A DNA stretch of 64,000 bases from NCBI RefSeq assembly GCF_003350205.1, contig NZ_QLLC01000010.1, positions 43,253-107,252 on the forward strand. The letters are read 5' to 3'. The DNA comes from Brevundimonas bullata. Lineage in GTDB: Bacteria; Pseudomonadota; Alphaproteobacteria; Caulobacterales; Caulobacteraceae. Every line of letters starts with the position of its first letter. The stretch's first letter is position 1. Below are positions 57,532 to 64,000 of this stretch, piece by piece. The translations under genes were made by a program, and so were the position numbers. Under the pieces are notes generated by a model that saw nothing but the letters and a program-made list of their open reading frames with translations, was not told the DNA's origin and made no database searches.

Positions 57532-58821
57532 GTGACCGACGCTGTACTCTCACCGCCTGTCGCCTCCAAGCGGAGAATTCTGTTCGCCAGCCTGATTGGC
57601 ACGACGATCGAGTTCTTTGACTTCTACATCTACGCCACGGCGGCGGTGCTGGTGTTTCCGGCCCTGTTCTTCCCTGGCGAGGACGCGACGACGGCCATGC
57701 TGTCGTCCTTCGCCACCTTCTCCATCGCCTTCTTCGCGCGGCCGGTCGGCGCGGTCGTCTTCGGGCATTTCGGCGACAAGGTGGGGCGCAAGGTGACCCT
57801 GGTCGCTGCCCTGATGACCATGGGATTATCGACGGTGGCCATCGGCCTGCTGCCGACCTACCAGTCCGTCGGCGTGATCGCGCCCCTGCTGCTGGCCCTG
57901 TGTCGGTTCGGGCAGGGTCTGGGATTGGGCGGTGAATGGGGTGGAGCGGTGCTGCTGGCGACCGAGAATGCGCCGCCGGGCAAGAAGGCCTGGTTCGGCA
58001 TGTTCCCGCAACTGGGCGCGCCGATCGGCTTCATCCTGTCGACCCTGAGCTTCATCATCCTGACGGCGACGCTGAGCAATGAGCAGTTCCTGACCTGGGG
58101 CTGGCGCATTCCCTTCATCGCCAGTTCGCTACTGGTCCTCGTCGGCCTATGGGTGCGGCTGCGCATCACCGAGACGCCGGAATTCAAGACCGCCATCGAC
58201 AAGGCCGAGCGAGTCGAGACGCCGATCCTGACCCTGCTGGCGCGGCACAAGTTCGCCTTGCTGACAGGGACGCTGGCGGGAATGGCGACCTTTGTCCTGT
58301 TCTATCTGATGACGGTCTTCGCCCTGGGCTGGGGTACGACGGCGATGGGCTATACCCGCGAGCAGTTCCTGCCGATCCAGCTGCTGGGGGTCTGCTTCTT
58401 CGGCCTGTTCATTCCTCTATCGGCCCTGGCGGCGGATCGCTGGGGGCAGGGGCGGACGCTGCTGGTCACGTCGGTCGCCATAGCCCTGTTCGGCCTGGTT
58501 CTGGCCCCGCTGTTCGGCGGCGGCGGACTGGCGGGGGTAGTCGCCTTCTTCATCATCGGCTTCAGTCTGATGGGCTGCACCTATGGGCCGCTGGGCGCGG
58601 CGCTGGCGCGACCCTTCCCGACGGCGGTGCGCTACACCGGGGCGTCGATGACCTTCAATCTGGCGGGTATTCTCGGCGCTTCGCTGGCGCCCTTCGCGGC
58701 GACCTGGCTGGCCGGGCGCTACGGCTTGCAGGCGGTGGGCGCCTATCTGGCCGTGGCCGCCGTCCTGACCATTCTGGCTCTGCTGGGCATGAACCGGATC
58801 AAGACGGAAGGAGAGGCTTAA
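57532..58821 (+). CDS. MFS transporter, metabolite:H+ symporter (MHS) type
   Basis: About 429 residues and 12 helices. SLIGTTIEFFDFYIYATAAVLVFPALFFP is the MHS first helix, FGHFGDKVGRKVTLVAALMTMGLSTVAIGLLP the MFS inter-helix GD..GR signature, and RFGQGLGLGGEWGGAVLLATENAP the fourth-fifth helix motif. Such transporters import shikimate, proline/betaine or citrate-like acids; the substrate is unknown. GTG 57532 is favoured by AAGGA 6 bases upstream over the TTG at 57487. Confidence 0.9.
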   Translation: MTDAVLSPPVASKRRILFASLIGTTIEFFDFYIYATAAVLVFPALFFPGEDATTAMLSSFATFSIAFFARPVGAVVFGHFGDKVGRKVTLVAALMTMGLSTVAIGLLPTYQSVGVIAPLLLALCRFGQGLGLGGEWGGAVLLATENAPPGKKAWFGMFPQLGAPIGFILSTLSFIILTATLSNEQFLTWGWRIPFIASSLLVLVGLWVRLRITETPEFKTAIDKAERVETPILTLLARHKFALLTGTLAGMATFVLFYLMTVFALGWGTTAMGYTREQFLPIQLLGVCFFGLFIPLSALAADRWGQGRTLLVTSVAIALFGLVLAPLFGGGGLAGVVAFFIIGFSLMGCTYGPLGAALARPFPTAVRYTGASMTFNLAGILGASLAPFAATWLAGRYGLQAVGAYLAVAAVLTILALLGMNRIKTEGEA

Positions 58822-58835
58822 GCCTCTCCTTCTTT
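58809..58835 (+). terminator. Palindromic terminator overlapping the MFS stop codon
   Basis: A perfect 11-bp palindrome AGGAGAGGCTT/AAGCCTCTCCT (58809-58819 with 58820-58830) is followed by TCTTTC. The TAA stop (58819-58821) lies in its centre. Confidence 0.7.
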
Positions 58836-58952
58836 CGTCACCCTCGGCCTTGTGCCGAGGGTCCATAAACTCGACCTAAGCCATGCCAGGCGTCGAGGTT
58901 AACCATCAGAGCGATGTGTCTCTGGATCCTCGGCACAAGGCCGAGGATGACG
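58836..58952. repeat. Long imperfect inverted repeat (30-nt arms)
   Basis: Arms 58836-58865 and 58923-58952 pair over 30 positions with two mismatches across a 57-nt loop. Each arm contains a CCTCGGC..TGTGCCGAGG palindrome. It sits between the converging MFS and TrmH-family genes, where it may end both transcripts. It is unrelated in sequence to the repeat at 30311-30420. Confidence 0.82.
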
Positions 58953-58962
58953 ATGGGGTAGC

Positions 58963-59775
58963 TTAAATATCCGTGCCGTAGGCCGCGTCGGTCACGGCAT
59001 AGACCATGATGCCGGTGGCGATGGCCAGGTTCAGGCTGTCGGCCCGGCCGCGCATGGGAATCTTGACGTTCAGGTCGCAGGCGGCGGCCAGTTCGTCGGT
59101 CAGGCCAGCCTGTTCATTGCCCATCATGATCAGGGCCGGATGGCGCACGGGGCTGTCGCGATAGCCGTGCTGGGCGTCCAGGCGCGTGCCGATGACGCTG
59201 CCCGGCCACTGGGCGCGCCAGGCCAGGAATTCCTCGCGCGTCGCCTTGCTGATGGTGACAGCGAAGACCGAACCCATGGTGGCGCGCACGGCCTCGACCG
59301 AGAAGGGATCGACACAGTCGCCGATCAGGATGACACCGCCGCAGCCGGCGGAATCCGCCGTGCGGATGATGGTGCCGAGGTTACCCGGATCACGCACCTG
59401 CTCAAGCGCCACCCAGCAGGGTTTGGCGTCGAGCTGGATGGCGTCCAGCGGGGTATAGACCTGTTCGAACACGCCCAGAACCGTCTGCGGATTGTCGCGA
59501 CGGCTGATCTTTTCGAGGATGGCGTGGGTGACGACGATGATCTGGCCGCCGGCCTTGATCGTCTCGGCCTTGGCGCGGTCCAGCAGGGGATGCGGCCGGG
59601 CCTCCTCGCCGACCAGCAGCATGACCGGGGCGCGGCCCTGATCCAGGGCCTCGCCGATGAATTTCAGACCCTCGGCCAGGAAACGGCCGGTCAGGTCGCG
59701 TTCCTTGCGCATGTGCAGGGCGCGAACTGACTTGATGGTGTCGTTGGTCAGGGAGGTGATGACGCGCTCGTACAT
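58963..59775 (-). CDS. TrmH/SpoU-family RNA 2'-O-methyltransferase
   Basis: A 270-residue SPOUT enzyme. The N-terminal substrate-binding domain (about 1-105) has SVRALHMRKERDLTGRFLAEGLKFIGEAL. The knotted catalytic domain has ALEQVRDPGNLGTIIRTADSAGCGGVILIGDCVDPFSVEAVRATMGSVFAV, MGNEQAGL and IPMRGRADSLNLAIATGIMVY (the three SpoU motifs). The RNA target is unknown. ATG 59775 fits GGAG at 6 bases upstream and overlaps the stop of the upstream methyltransferase gene (TGATG). Confidence 0.92.
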   Translation of the reverse strand: MYERVITSLTNDTIKSVRALHMRKERDLTGRFLAEGLKFIGEALDQGRAPVMLLVGEEARPHPLLDRAKAETIKAGGQIIVVTHAILEKISRRDNPQTVLGVFEQVYTPLDAIQLDAKPCWVALEQVRDPGNLGTIIRTADSAGCGGVILIGDCVDPFSVEAVRATMGSVFAVTISKATREEFLAWRAQWPGSVIGTRLDAQHGYRDSPVRHPALIMMGNEQAGLTDELAAACDLNVKIPMRGRADSLNLAIATGIMVYAVTDAAYGTDI

Positions 59776-60671
59776 CAGGCGCTCCATCTGGCGAAGAACG
59801 ACAGGCCGATGGCGCGGGCGTACGGGCCGTCTTCCGACAAGGCCAGTTCGCCCCAGTCGATGCGTCCGCCGCGATCATGCGTGGCCTCGGCCATGGCGTG
59901 CGCCAGCGACAGGCCGGAAATGCGGGCGGCATAGGCGTTCAGCAGCAGGAAGGAGGCGCCGTCGGACAGAAGCGCGGCGCAGTCTTTCAGCAACTCGGGC
60001 ATGTCCTCGAACAGGCGCCAGACCTCGCCGTTGGCGCCGCGACCGTACTTCGGCGGGTCCAGGATGATACCGTCGTACTTCGAGCCACGGCGCACTTCGC
60101 GGGCGACGAACTTGCGGGCGTCTTCGACGATCCAGCGGATGGGGTGGTCGGACAGGCCCGATTGTTCTGCGTTCTCGCGAGCGTAGGCGACGGACTTCTT
60201 GGAGGCGTCGACGTGGGTGACGTGCGCGCCCGCTGCTGCGGCGGCTAGGCTGGCGACGCCGGTATAGCCGAACAGGTTCAGAATCTTGGGCTGGCTCAGG
60301 GTGCGGACGCGGGCGTCCATCCACTCCCAGTTGGCCGCCTGCTCGGGGAAGAAGGCCAGGTGGCGGAACGGGGTGAAGCGGCCGGTGAAGCGTACGTCGC
60401 GCCATTTCAGCGGGAAGGCGTCGACGGGGCCGTGAGCGTCAAAGCGCCAGCGACCGGCGTCCTCTTCTTCCTGCTGCGGATCGAAGACGGCGGTGGCGCG
60501 CTCGAAGGCCGCCGGGTCGCGCGGCGCCCAGAAGCACTGCGGCTCGGGCCGGACGACGGTGTAGCGGCCGTAGCGCTCCAGCTTGCGACCATGACCGCTG
60601 TCCAGCAGCGCATAGTCGGACCAGCCTCGCGTGACGAGGGTTTCGGGCGTGGAAGAGAGAACGGGAGCCAT
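59775..60671 (-). CDS. RlmI-like class I SAM-dependent rRNA methyltransferase
   Basis: A 298-residue methyltransferase of the COG1092 type. NLFGYTGVASLAAAAAGAHVTHVDASKKSVAYARENAEQSGL is motif I with the acidic loop. ARKFVAREVRRGSKYDGIILDPPKYGRGANGEVW contains the DPPKY motif shared with RlmI/RlmK m5C/m7G enzymes. The N-terminal PUA domain of RlmI is not clearly present. It is co-transcribed and coupled with the TrmH gene, so the two modify RNA together in all likelihood. Confidence 0.88.
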   Translation of the reverse strand: MAPVLSSTPETLVTRGWSDYALLDSGHGRKLERYGRYTVVRPEPQCFWAPRDPAAFERATAVFDPQQEEEDAGRWRFDAHGPVDAFPLKWRDVRFTGRFTPFRHLAFFPEQAANWEWMDARVRTLSQPKILNLFGYTGVASLAAAAAGAHVTHVDASKKSVAYARENAEQSGLSDHPIRWIVEDARKFVAREVRRGSKYDGIILDPPKYGRGANGEVWRLFEDMPELLKDCAALLSDGASFLLLNAYAARISGLSLAHAMAEATHDRGGRIDWGELALSEDGPYARAIGLSFFARWSA

Positions 60672-60688
60672 CTGCGGCTGATAGGCGC

Positions 60689-62122
60689 TCAGGCGGCTGC
60701 TCGTCCAGCGTCGGCGACCAGGGGCTCAAGGAACTGTGCGGATTCTTCGCGGGCGATGTCGGGTCGATGGGCCGTCTTGTCCCAGCGATGAGGCTCCGCG
60801 ATCAGGCGAACGAAGGCATGGACGAAGGCCAGGCTGAGCAGCGACCAGTAGAAGGGGGCGACCAGCATATCCCATGGGTTGAACGGCGCGCCGGCGCGGC
60901 GCGCTCCGATGGCTGTCGTCAGGATGGCCGCCGACGCACCGCACAACAGAACGCCCAGACCGAGCCAGGGCGTCGCGAGCAGTTGGCCCGTCATCAGCGT
61001 CATCAGGAGGAAGGCGCCGACCCAGGCGATGGACAGGGCGTGCAGGCCCGCCGACGCCAGCCCCGCGCCGAGCGTCAGGGTCATCGCGGTCCATCCCCGC
61101 CAGCCCATGCCCGCGGCGGAGCGGGTATGAACCAATAGGGTCTGCATATAACCCTTTAGCCAGCGGGTTCGTTGCGGCAGCCAGTGGACCAGGTCGCCCG
61201 GCGGGGTCTCGTAGGTGGGACGGCTAAGCACGCCCAGCCGCCAGCCGCGACGCCAGATGCGAAAGCCCAGGTCGGCGTCCTCGGTCACGTTCCAGGCGTC
61301 CCATCCGCCAAGCGCGCGCAGGGCTGAAACCCGGAAATGATTGCTGGTGCCGCCCAAGGGGAAGGGTAGTCCCATCCGCGCCATGGCCGGCAGGGTGATC
61401 TCGAACAGGGCCGCATATTCAGCAGCGAACTGGCGATCCAGGAAGGGCGAGGTGTCGCGCCCCTTGTGCAGACGACGGATGCGCAGCGGCGCCTGCAAGC
61501 AGACCAGTTCTCCATCCTCGACCGCAAAACGGGCGGCGGCTTCGCGGAGTTGAAGCGGGTCGGGATCGTCTTCGGCGTCATAGACGGTCAGCAGGTCCCC
61601 ACGCGCGACGCTCAGGGCGTGGTTCAGGGCTCGTGGCTTGGTCGTCGGCACGCCGGGCGGGACAACAAGCACATGAAGCCAGTCTGGCAGGGCCAGGGCT
61701 CGTGCGGCGTTGATCGTCGCCTGATCGTGAGCCTCCAAGGCGAGATAGCCGTCCAGAAGTTCCGGCGGATAGTCGAGGTTGGCCAATCGCTCGACCAGAT
61801 GCGGAAGGATGGCGGCCTCGTCATAGAGCGCCACCACGATCGAGTAGCGCGGCAGAGGGGCCGCCGTGGACACCGCCGCAATGGGCGCCGCGCGGTGACG
61901 CAGACTGACGATCACCGTCAGAAGCCGCCATGCCACAATGCCCAGAAAACCGACCTGCACGTACAGCAGCAGAAGGGACCCGACGCGCGGCCAGGCCATG
62001 ATGGAAGCCGCCAAGGCGACGCAGAGCGACGCCGCCGCCAGCAACTGCACGGGTGTCGCCGTGATCTTAGCAGCGTCAGCCGATTTGACGGCGCTCAGCC
62101 CCCCGGGGAAACGTCCGTGCAT
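60689..62122 (-). CDS. Membrane-bound family 2 glycosyltransferase
   Basis: A 477-residue processive-type GT2. Two N-terminal helices (about 25-72), then the catalytic domain: YSIVVALYDEAAILPHLVERLANLDYP (first Asp region), LLTVYDAEDDPDPLQL (DxD-like), WNVTEDADLGFRIWRRGW (TED) and LPQRTRWLKGY (QxxRW). Several C-terminal helices follow. The motif set resembles cellulose- or curdlan-synthase-like enzymes and glycan synthases; the sugar and product are unknown. It is divergent from a TetR gene across a dyad at 62164-62192. Confidence 0.9.
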   Translation of the reverse strand: MHGRFPGGLSAVKSADAAKITATPVQLLAAASLCVALAASIMAWPRVGSLLLLYVQVGFLGIVAWRLLTVIVSLRHRAAPIAAVSTAAPLPRYSIVVALYDEAAILPHLVERLANLDYPPELLDGYLALEAHDQATINAARALALPDWLHVLVVPPGVPTTKPRALNHALSVARGDLLTVYDAEDDPDPLQLREAAARFAVEDGELVCLQAPLRIRRLHKGRDTSPFLDRQFAAEYAALFEITLPAMARMGLPFPLGGTSNHFRVSALRALGGWDAWNVTEDADLGFRIWRRGWRLGVLSRPTYETPPGDLVHWLPQRTRWLKGYMQTLLVHTRSAAGMGWRGWTAMTLTLGAGLASAGLHALSIAWVGAFLLMTLMTGQLLATPWLGLGVLLCGASAAILTTAIGARRAGAPFNPWDMLVAPFYWSLLSLAFVHAFVRLIAEPHRWDKTAHRPDIAREESAQFLEPLVADAGRAAA

Positions 62123-62163
62123 CCAGCCTTCCCCCTGAGGCGTAAAAAGTTAACCGATATTAA

Positions 62164-62192
62164 GAATAACGTTACTAATACCTTCGTTATTC
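62164..62192. promoter_or_regulatory. Dyad operator candidate between the GT2 and TetR genes
   Basis: GAATAACG (62164-62171) and CGTTATTC (62185-62192) form a perfect 8-bp dyad with a 13-bp spacer. It lies in AT-rich intergenic DNA between divergent genes, 70 bp upstream of the TetR start and 42 bp upstream of the GT2 start. Control by the adjacent TetR is likely but unproven. Confidence 0.58.
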
Positions 62193-62262
62193 GAATGGCA
62201 AGTGATTGGTGATTCGCAGCGGTTGCGGCTATGCAGTGGGCGTCCCGTCATGGAGTTCTGGA

Positions 62263-62895
62263 TTGCCCGGCGACTCGACCCCCACGCCACGTTCGGCCCG
62301 CAAGCCCAAGGGCGAGGGCCATGTCCGGCGCGCCGAGATTCTGGCGGCGGCGGAGCGCATCTTCGTCGAGCATGGCTATGAAGGCGCGACGATCCGCAAG
62401 ATCGCCGACGAGGTCGGTCTGTCGTCGACGGCGCTCTATATGCATTTCGCCGACAAGAGCGAGATGCTGCACGAAATCTGCCGTGGGACCTTTGAGGCGC
62501 TGATCGCTTCTCACCAGCAGATTCTGGCAGAGGATGAGCCGCCCGAGGCGCGGCTGCGGCGAATGATCGAGGCCTATATCAAGTTCGGCTTCGAGAACCC
62601 CAACGCCTATCGGCTGACCTATCTGACCCGGCCGGTCGAGGCGCGCGAGGGCGCGCAGTCGGTGGCGCAGGAGACGGGCGCCGAGCTGTTCCGGGCCTTT
62701 GTCGCCGTGGTCGAAGAGGCGGTGGCGGCCGGTCGGATGCAGGGCGATCCCGCGACCATTGCCCAAGTCATCTGGGCGTCCGGCCACGGCATTGTCTCCC
62801 TGCGGATCACCAAGCCCTATTTCGAATGGGCGGATCGGGACGATCTGACCCGGACGATGCTGGACGTCCTGTTCGCGGGCTTGCGCAGGCCGTGA
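62263..62895 (+). CDS. TetR-family transcriptional regulator
   Basis: About 210 residues. The helix-turn-helix is VRRAEILAAAERIFVEHGYEGATIRKIADEVGLSSTALYMHFADKSEMLHEICRGTF. The ligand domain contains KFGFENPNAYRLTYLTRP, typical of TetR_C regulators such as those of fatty-acid or efflux genes. TTG 62263, with GGAG 7 bases upstream, is the preferred start over GTG 62206. Its stop overlaps the GTG of the substrate-binding protein gene by 4 bp, so it is translated with the transporter it may control. Confidence 0.87.
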   Translation: MPGDSTPTPRSARKPKGEGHVRRAEILAAAERIFVEHGYEGATIRKIADEVGLSSTALYMHFADKSEMLHEICRGTFEALIASHQQILAEDEPPEARLRRMIEAYIKFGFENPNAYRLTYLTRPVEAREGAQSVAQETGAELFRAFVAVVEEAVAAGRMQGDPATIAQVIWASGHGIVSLRITKPYFEWADRDDLTRTMLDVLFAGLRRP

Positions 62896-63686
62896 GGGCG
62901 GTACGCGGGGCCTTGGCGGCTCTTCTGGTTCTGACGCCGGCTGCGGCCGAGGCGCGGCCGCTGCGGGTGCTGTCGCTGGATCAGTGCGCGGATCAATATG
63001 TTCTGGCCCTGGCGCCTGAGGCCGAACTGGCCCTGTCGGCGCGGGCGGACGATCCGGATTCCTGGATGCGAGACGCGGCTCGGGGGCGGCCTCGGGTTCG
63101 GCCGACGCTGGAGGCGGCCATCGGGTTCCAGCCGGACGTCGTGGTTCGCTACTGGGGCGGGGAGCCGCGCCTGCTGGCCGCCTTGGACAAGCGCGGGACG
63201 CGGGTGCTGGCCATCAATGACGCCACCGACATGGACGGCGTCCGCGAGAACCTGAGGTCCGTGTCGCGGGGGCTGGGGCAGGAGGCGCGGGGCGCGGCCC
63301 TGATCGCCCAAATGGACCGGCGGCTGGCCCAGGCGGCGGGCGCGGGGCGCGGACGCGAGGCCGTCTATGTCACGCCGGGCGGCTATACGACCGGGGCGGG
63401 GTCTCTGATCGATTCCATTCTGAAGGCGGCGGGGTTCCGCAACGGCGTGACCGGGCCAGGCTATCAGCCGCTGGGGATCGAGAAGATCGCGCTGAGCCCG
63501 CCGGCCTTGTTCGTGCGCGGGTTCTTCCAGCAATGGCGGGCCGACTGGCGGGGGCCGGGGCGGCACCCCGTGGTGGCGCGCGCCGCGCAGGGGCGGACGG
63601 TGGCGGACCTGCCGGCCGCGACCCTCAGCTGTCCTGCCTGGTTTGCGGCGGATGCGGCGGCCCTGCTGGCGGAGGCCGCGCGATGA
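62892..63686 (+). CDS. ABC transporter periplasmic substrate-binding protein (BtuF/FecB type)
   Basis: A 264-residue exported protein. The signal peptide (about 1-21) ends AAAEA. It is a class III metal-chelate-binding protein: RPLRVLSLDQCADQYVLALAPEAELALSARADDPDSW, then RPTLEAAIGFQPDVVVRYWGGEPRLLAAL and VTPGGYTTGAGSLIDSILKAAGFRNGVTGPGYQPLGIEKIAL. These recur in vitamin B12, heme and siderophore binders. It is overlapped by the permease start (4 bp). The ligand, B12 or an iron chelate, cannot be told from sequence. Confidence 0.88.
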   Translation: MRAVRGALAALLVLTPAAAEARPLRVLSLDQCADQYVLALAPEAELALSARADDPDSWMRDAARGRPRVRPTLEAAIGFQPDVVVRYWGGEPRLLAALDKRGTRVLAINDATDMDGVRENLRSVSRGLGQEARGAALIAQMDRRLAQAAGAGRGREAVYVTPGGYTTGAGSLIDSILKAAGFRNGVTGPGYQPLGIEKIALSPPALFVRGFFQQWRADWRGPGRHPVVARAAQGRTVADLPAATLSCPAWFAADAAALLAEAAR

Positions 63687-64000
63687 AGGGGCATGTGAGC
63701 CTGAACCTCGGACTGGCGGCGGCCATCCTTCTGGCCATGGTCGGTGCGGTCCTGTTCGGCGAGACGGCCCTGTCGGCGGCCCAGTATGGGCAGGCCCTGG
63801 CTGATCCTGCGTCGGGGCCGGGCGAGGTGCTGTGGCAGGTGCGGGCGCCGCGCGCGGTCTGCGCCCTGATGGTCGGGGCGGCCCTGGGGCTGGCGGGGGC
63901 GGTGCTGCAAGGCCTGCTGAGGAACCCGCTGGCCGATCCTGGCGTGCTGGGCGTGTCGGCCACGGCGGCGCTGGGCGCGGCGGGGGCCATTGTTTTGGGG
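63683..64000 (+). CDS. FecCD/BtuC-family ABC transporter permease (partial)
   Basis: The first 106 residues only; the window ends in the middle of the gene. A first helix (LGLAAAILLAMVGAVLFG) is followed by WQVRAPRAVCALMVGAALGLAGAVLQGLLRNPLADPGVLGVSATAALGAAGAI. The RxPR..A...GA.L..aG...Q...RNPLADP..LG signature is diagnostic of the FecCD family (about ten helices when complete). It is coupled to the substrate-binding gene and is presumably followed by the ATPase. Confidence 0.92.
   Translation, partial: MKGHVSLNLGLAAAILLAMVGAVLFGETALSAAQYGQALADPASGPGEVLWQVRAPRAVCALMVGAALGLAGAVLQGLLRNPLADPGVLGVSATAALGAAGAIVLG

Overview
The window is a GC-rich stretch of alphaproteobacterial chromosome, most likely Caulobacterales and probably Brevundimonas or a close relative. 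Four things support this: a circularly permuted two-piece tmRNA gene beside sspB, two SOS boxes of the alphaproteobacterial GTTC-N7-GTTC type at lexA, the block gltA-gltX-comEC-lexA-trpCDGE-ppiD-tpiA-secG-pyrG, and palindromic intergenic repeats typical of the group. The genus is an inference from content; no database search was possible. Coding density is high, with many 4-bp ATGA/GTGA overlaps. I see no prophage, transposase, insertion sequence or CRISPR array.

Layout. 0-4 kb: the end of a possible Sel1-type protein, a complex I accessory subunit, tRNA-Arg(TCT), sspB, the permuted ssrA gene with a clear promoter, a methyltransferase/MerR pair around a SoxR-style 19-bp-spacer promoter, and miaA. 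4-15.6 kb: mrp (without the usual CxxC), parE overlapped by an O-antigen ligase-like gene, an orphan HExxH protein, uvrD/pcrA, two paralogous tiny membrane proteins, an envelope cluster (SIMPL, RHH, YbaY lipoprotein) and an EamA transporter. 15.6-23.1 kb is the accessory-looking part: a MarR operon, a P-loop kinase, a frameshifted RlmN/Cfr-type radical SAM gene, a TetR gene with matching operators before itself and before the rlmN-like gene, another methyltransferase, another TetR and a secreted esterase-like protein. 23.2-32.9 kb: tRNA-Ser(TGA), EamA transporter, rlpA, the tmk-holB-tatD-MBL operon, small conserved proteins, fumC, a cyclophilin and a RusA-like nuclease. 33-48.7 kb: the housekeeping block from gltA to pyrG. 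48.7-54.9 kb: a CnrYXH-like ECF sigma operon, glnB-glnA, nnrD, tRNA-Leu(TAG) and an amino-acid permease. 55-64 kb: hrpB, an MHS-type MFS transporter, two RNA methyltransferases, a GT2 enzyme, and a TetR-substrate-binding-protein-permease operon that runs off the window.

How the genes work together. SspB and tmRNA form a ribosome-rescue and ClpXP-delivery pair. The trp genes, glnA/glnB, fumC/gltA and pyrG give core biosynthesis and nitrogen/carbon control. lexA carries its own double SOS operator. The regulatory logic that can be read directly is: MerR site to methyltransferase, MarR dyad over its own start codon, TetR to itself and the rlmN-like/kinase unit, and a dyad between the GT2 gene and the last TetR.

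The best candidates for something new are the TetR/rlmN-like/kinase cassette, the two tandem 42-nt hairpins after gltA whose inner stems differ by compensated changes, and the SoxR-like promoter controlled by a non-SoxR MerR protein.
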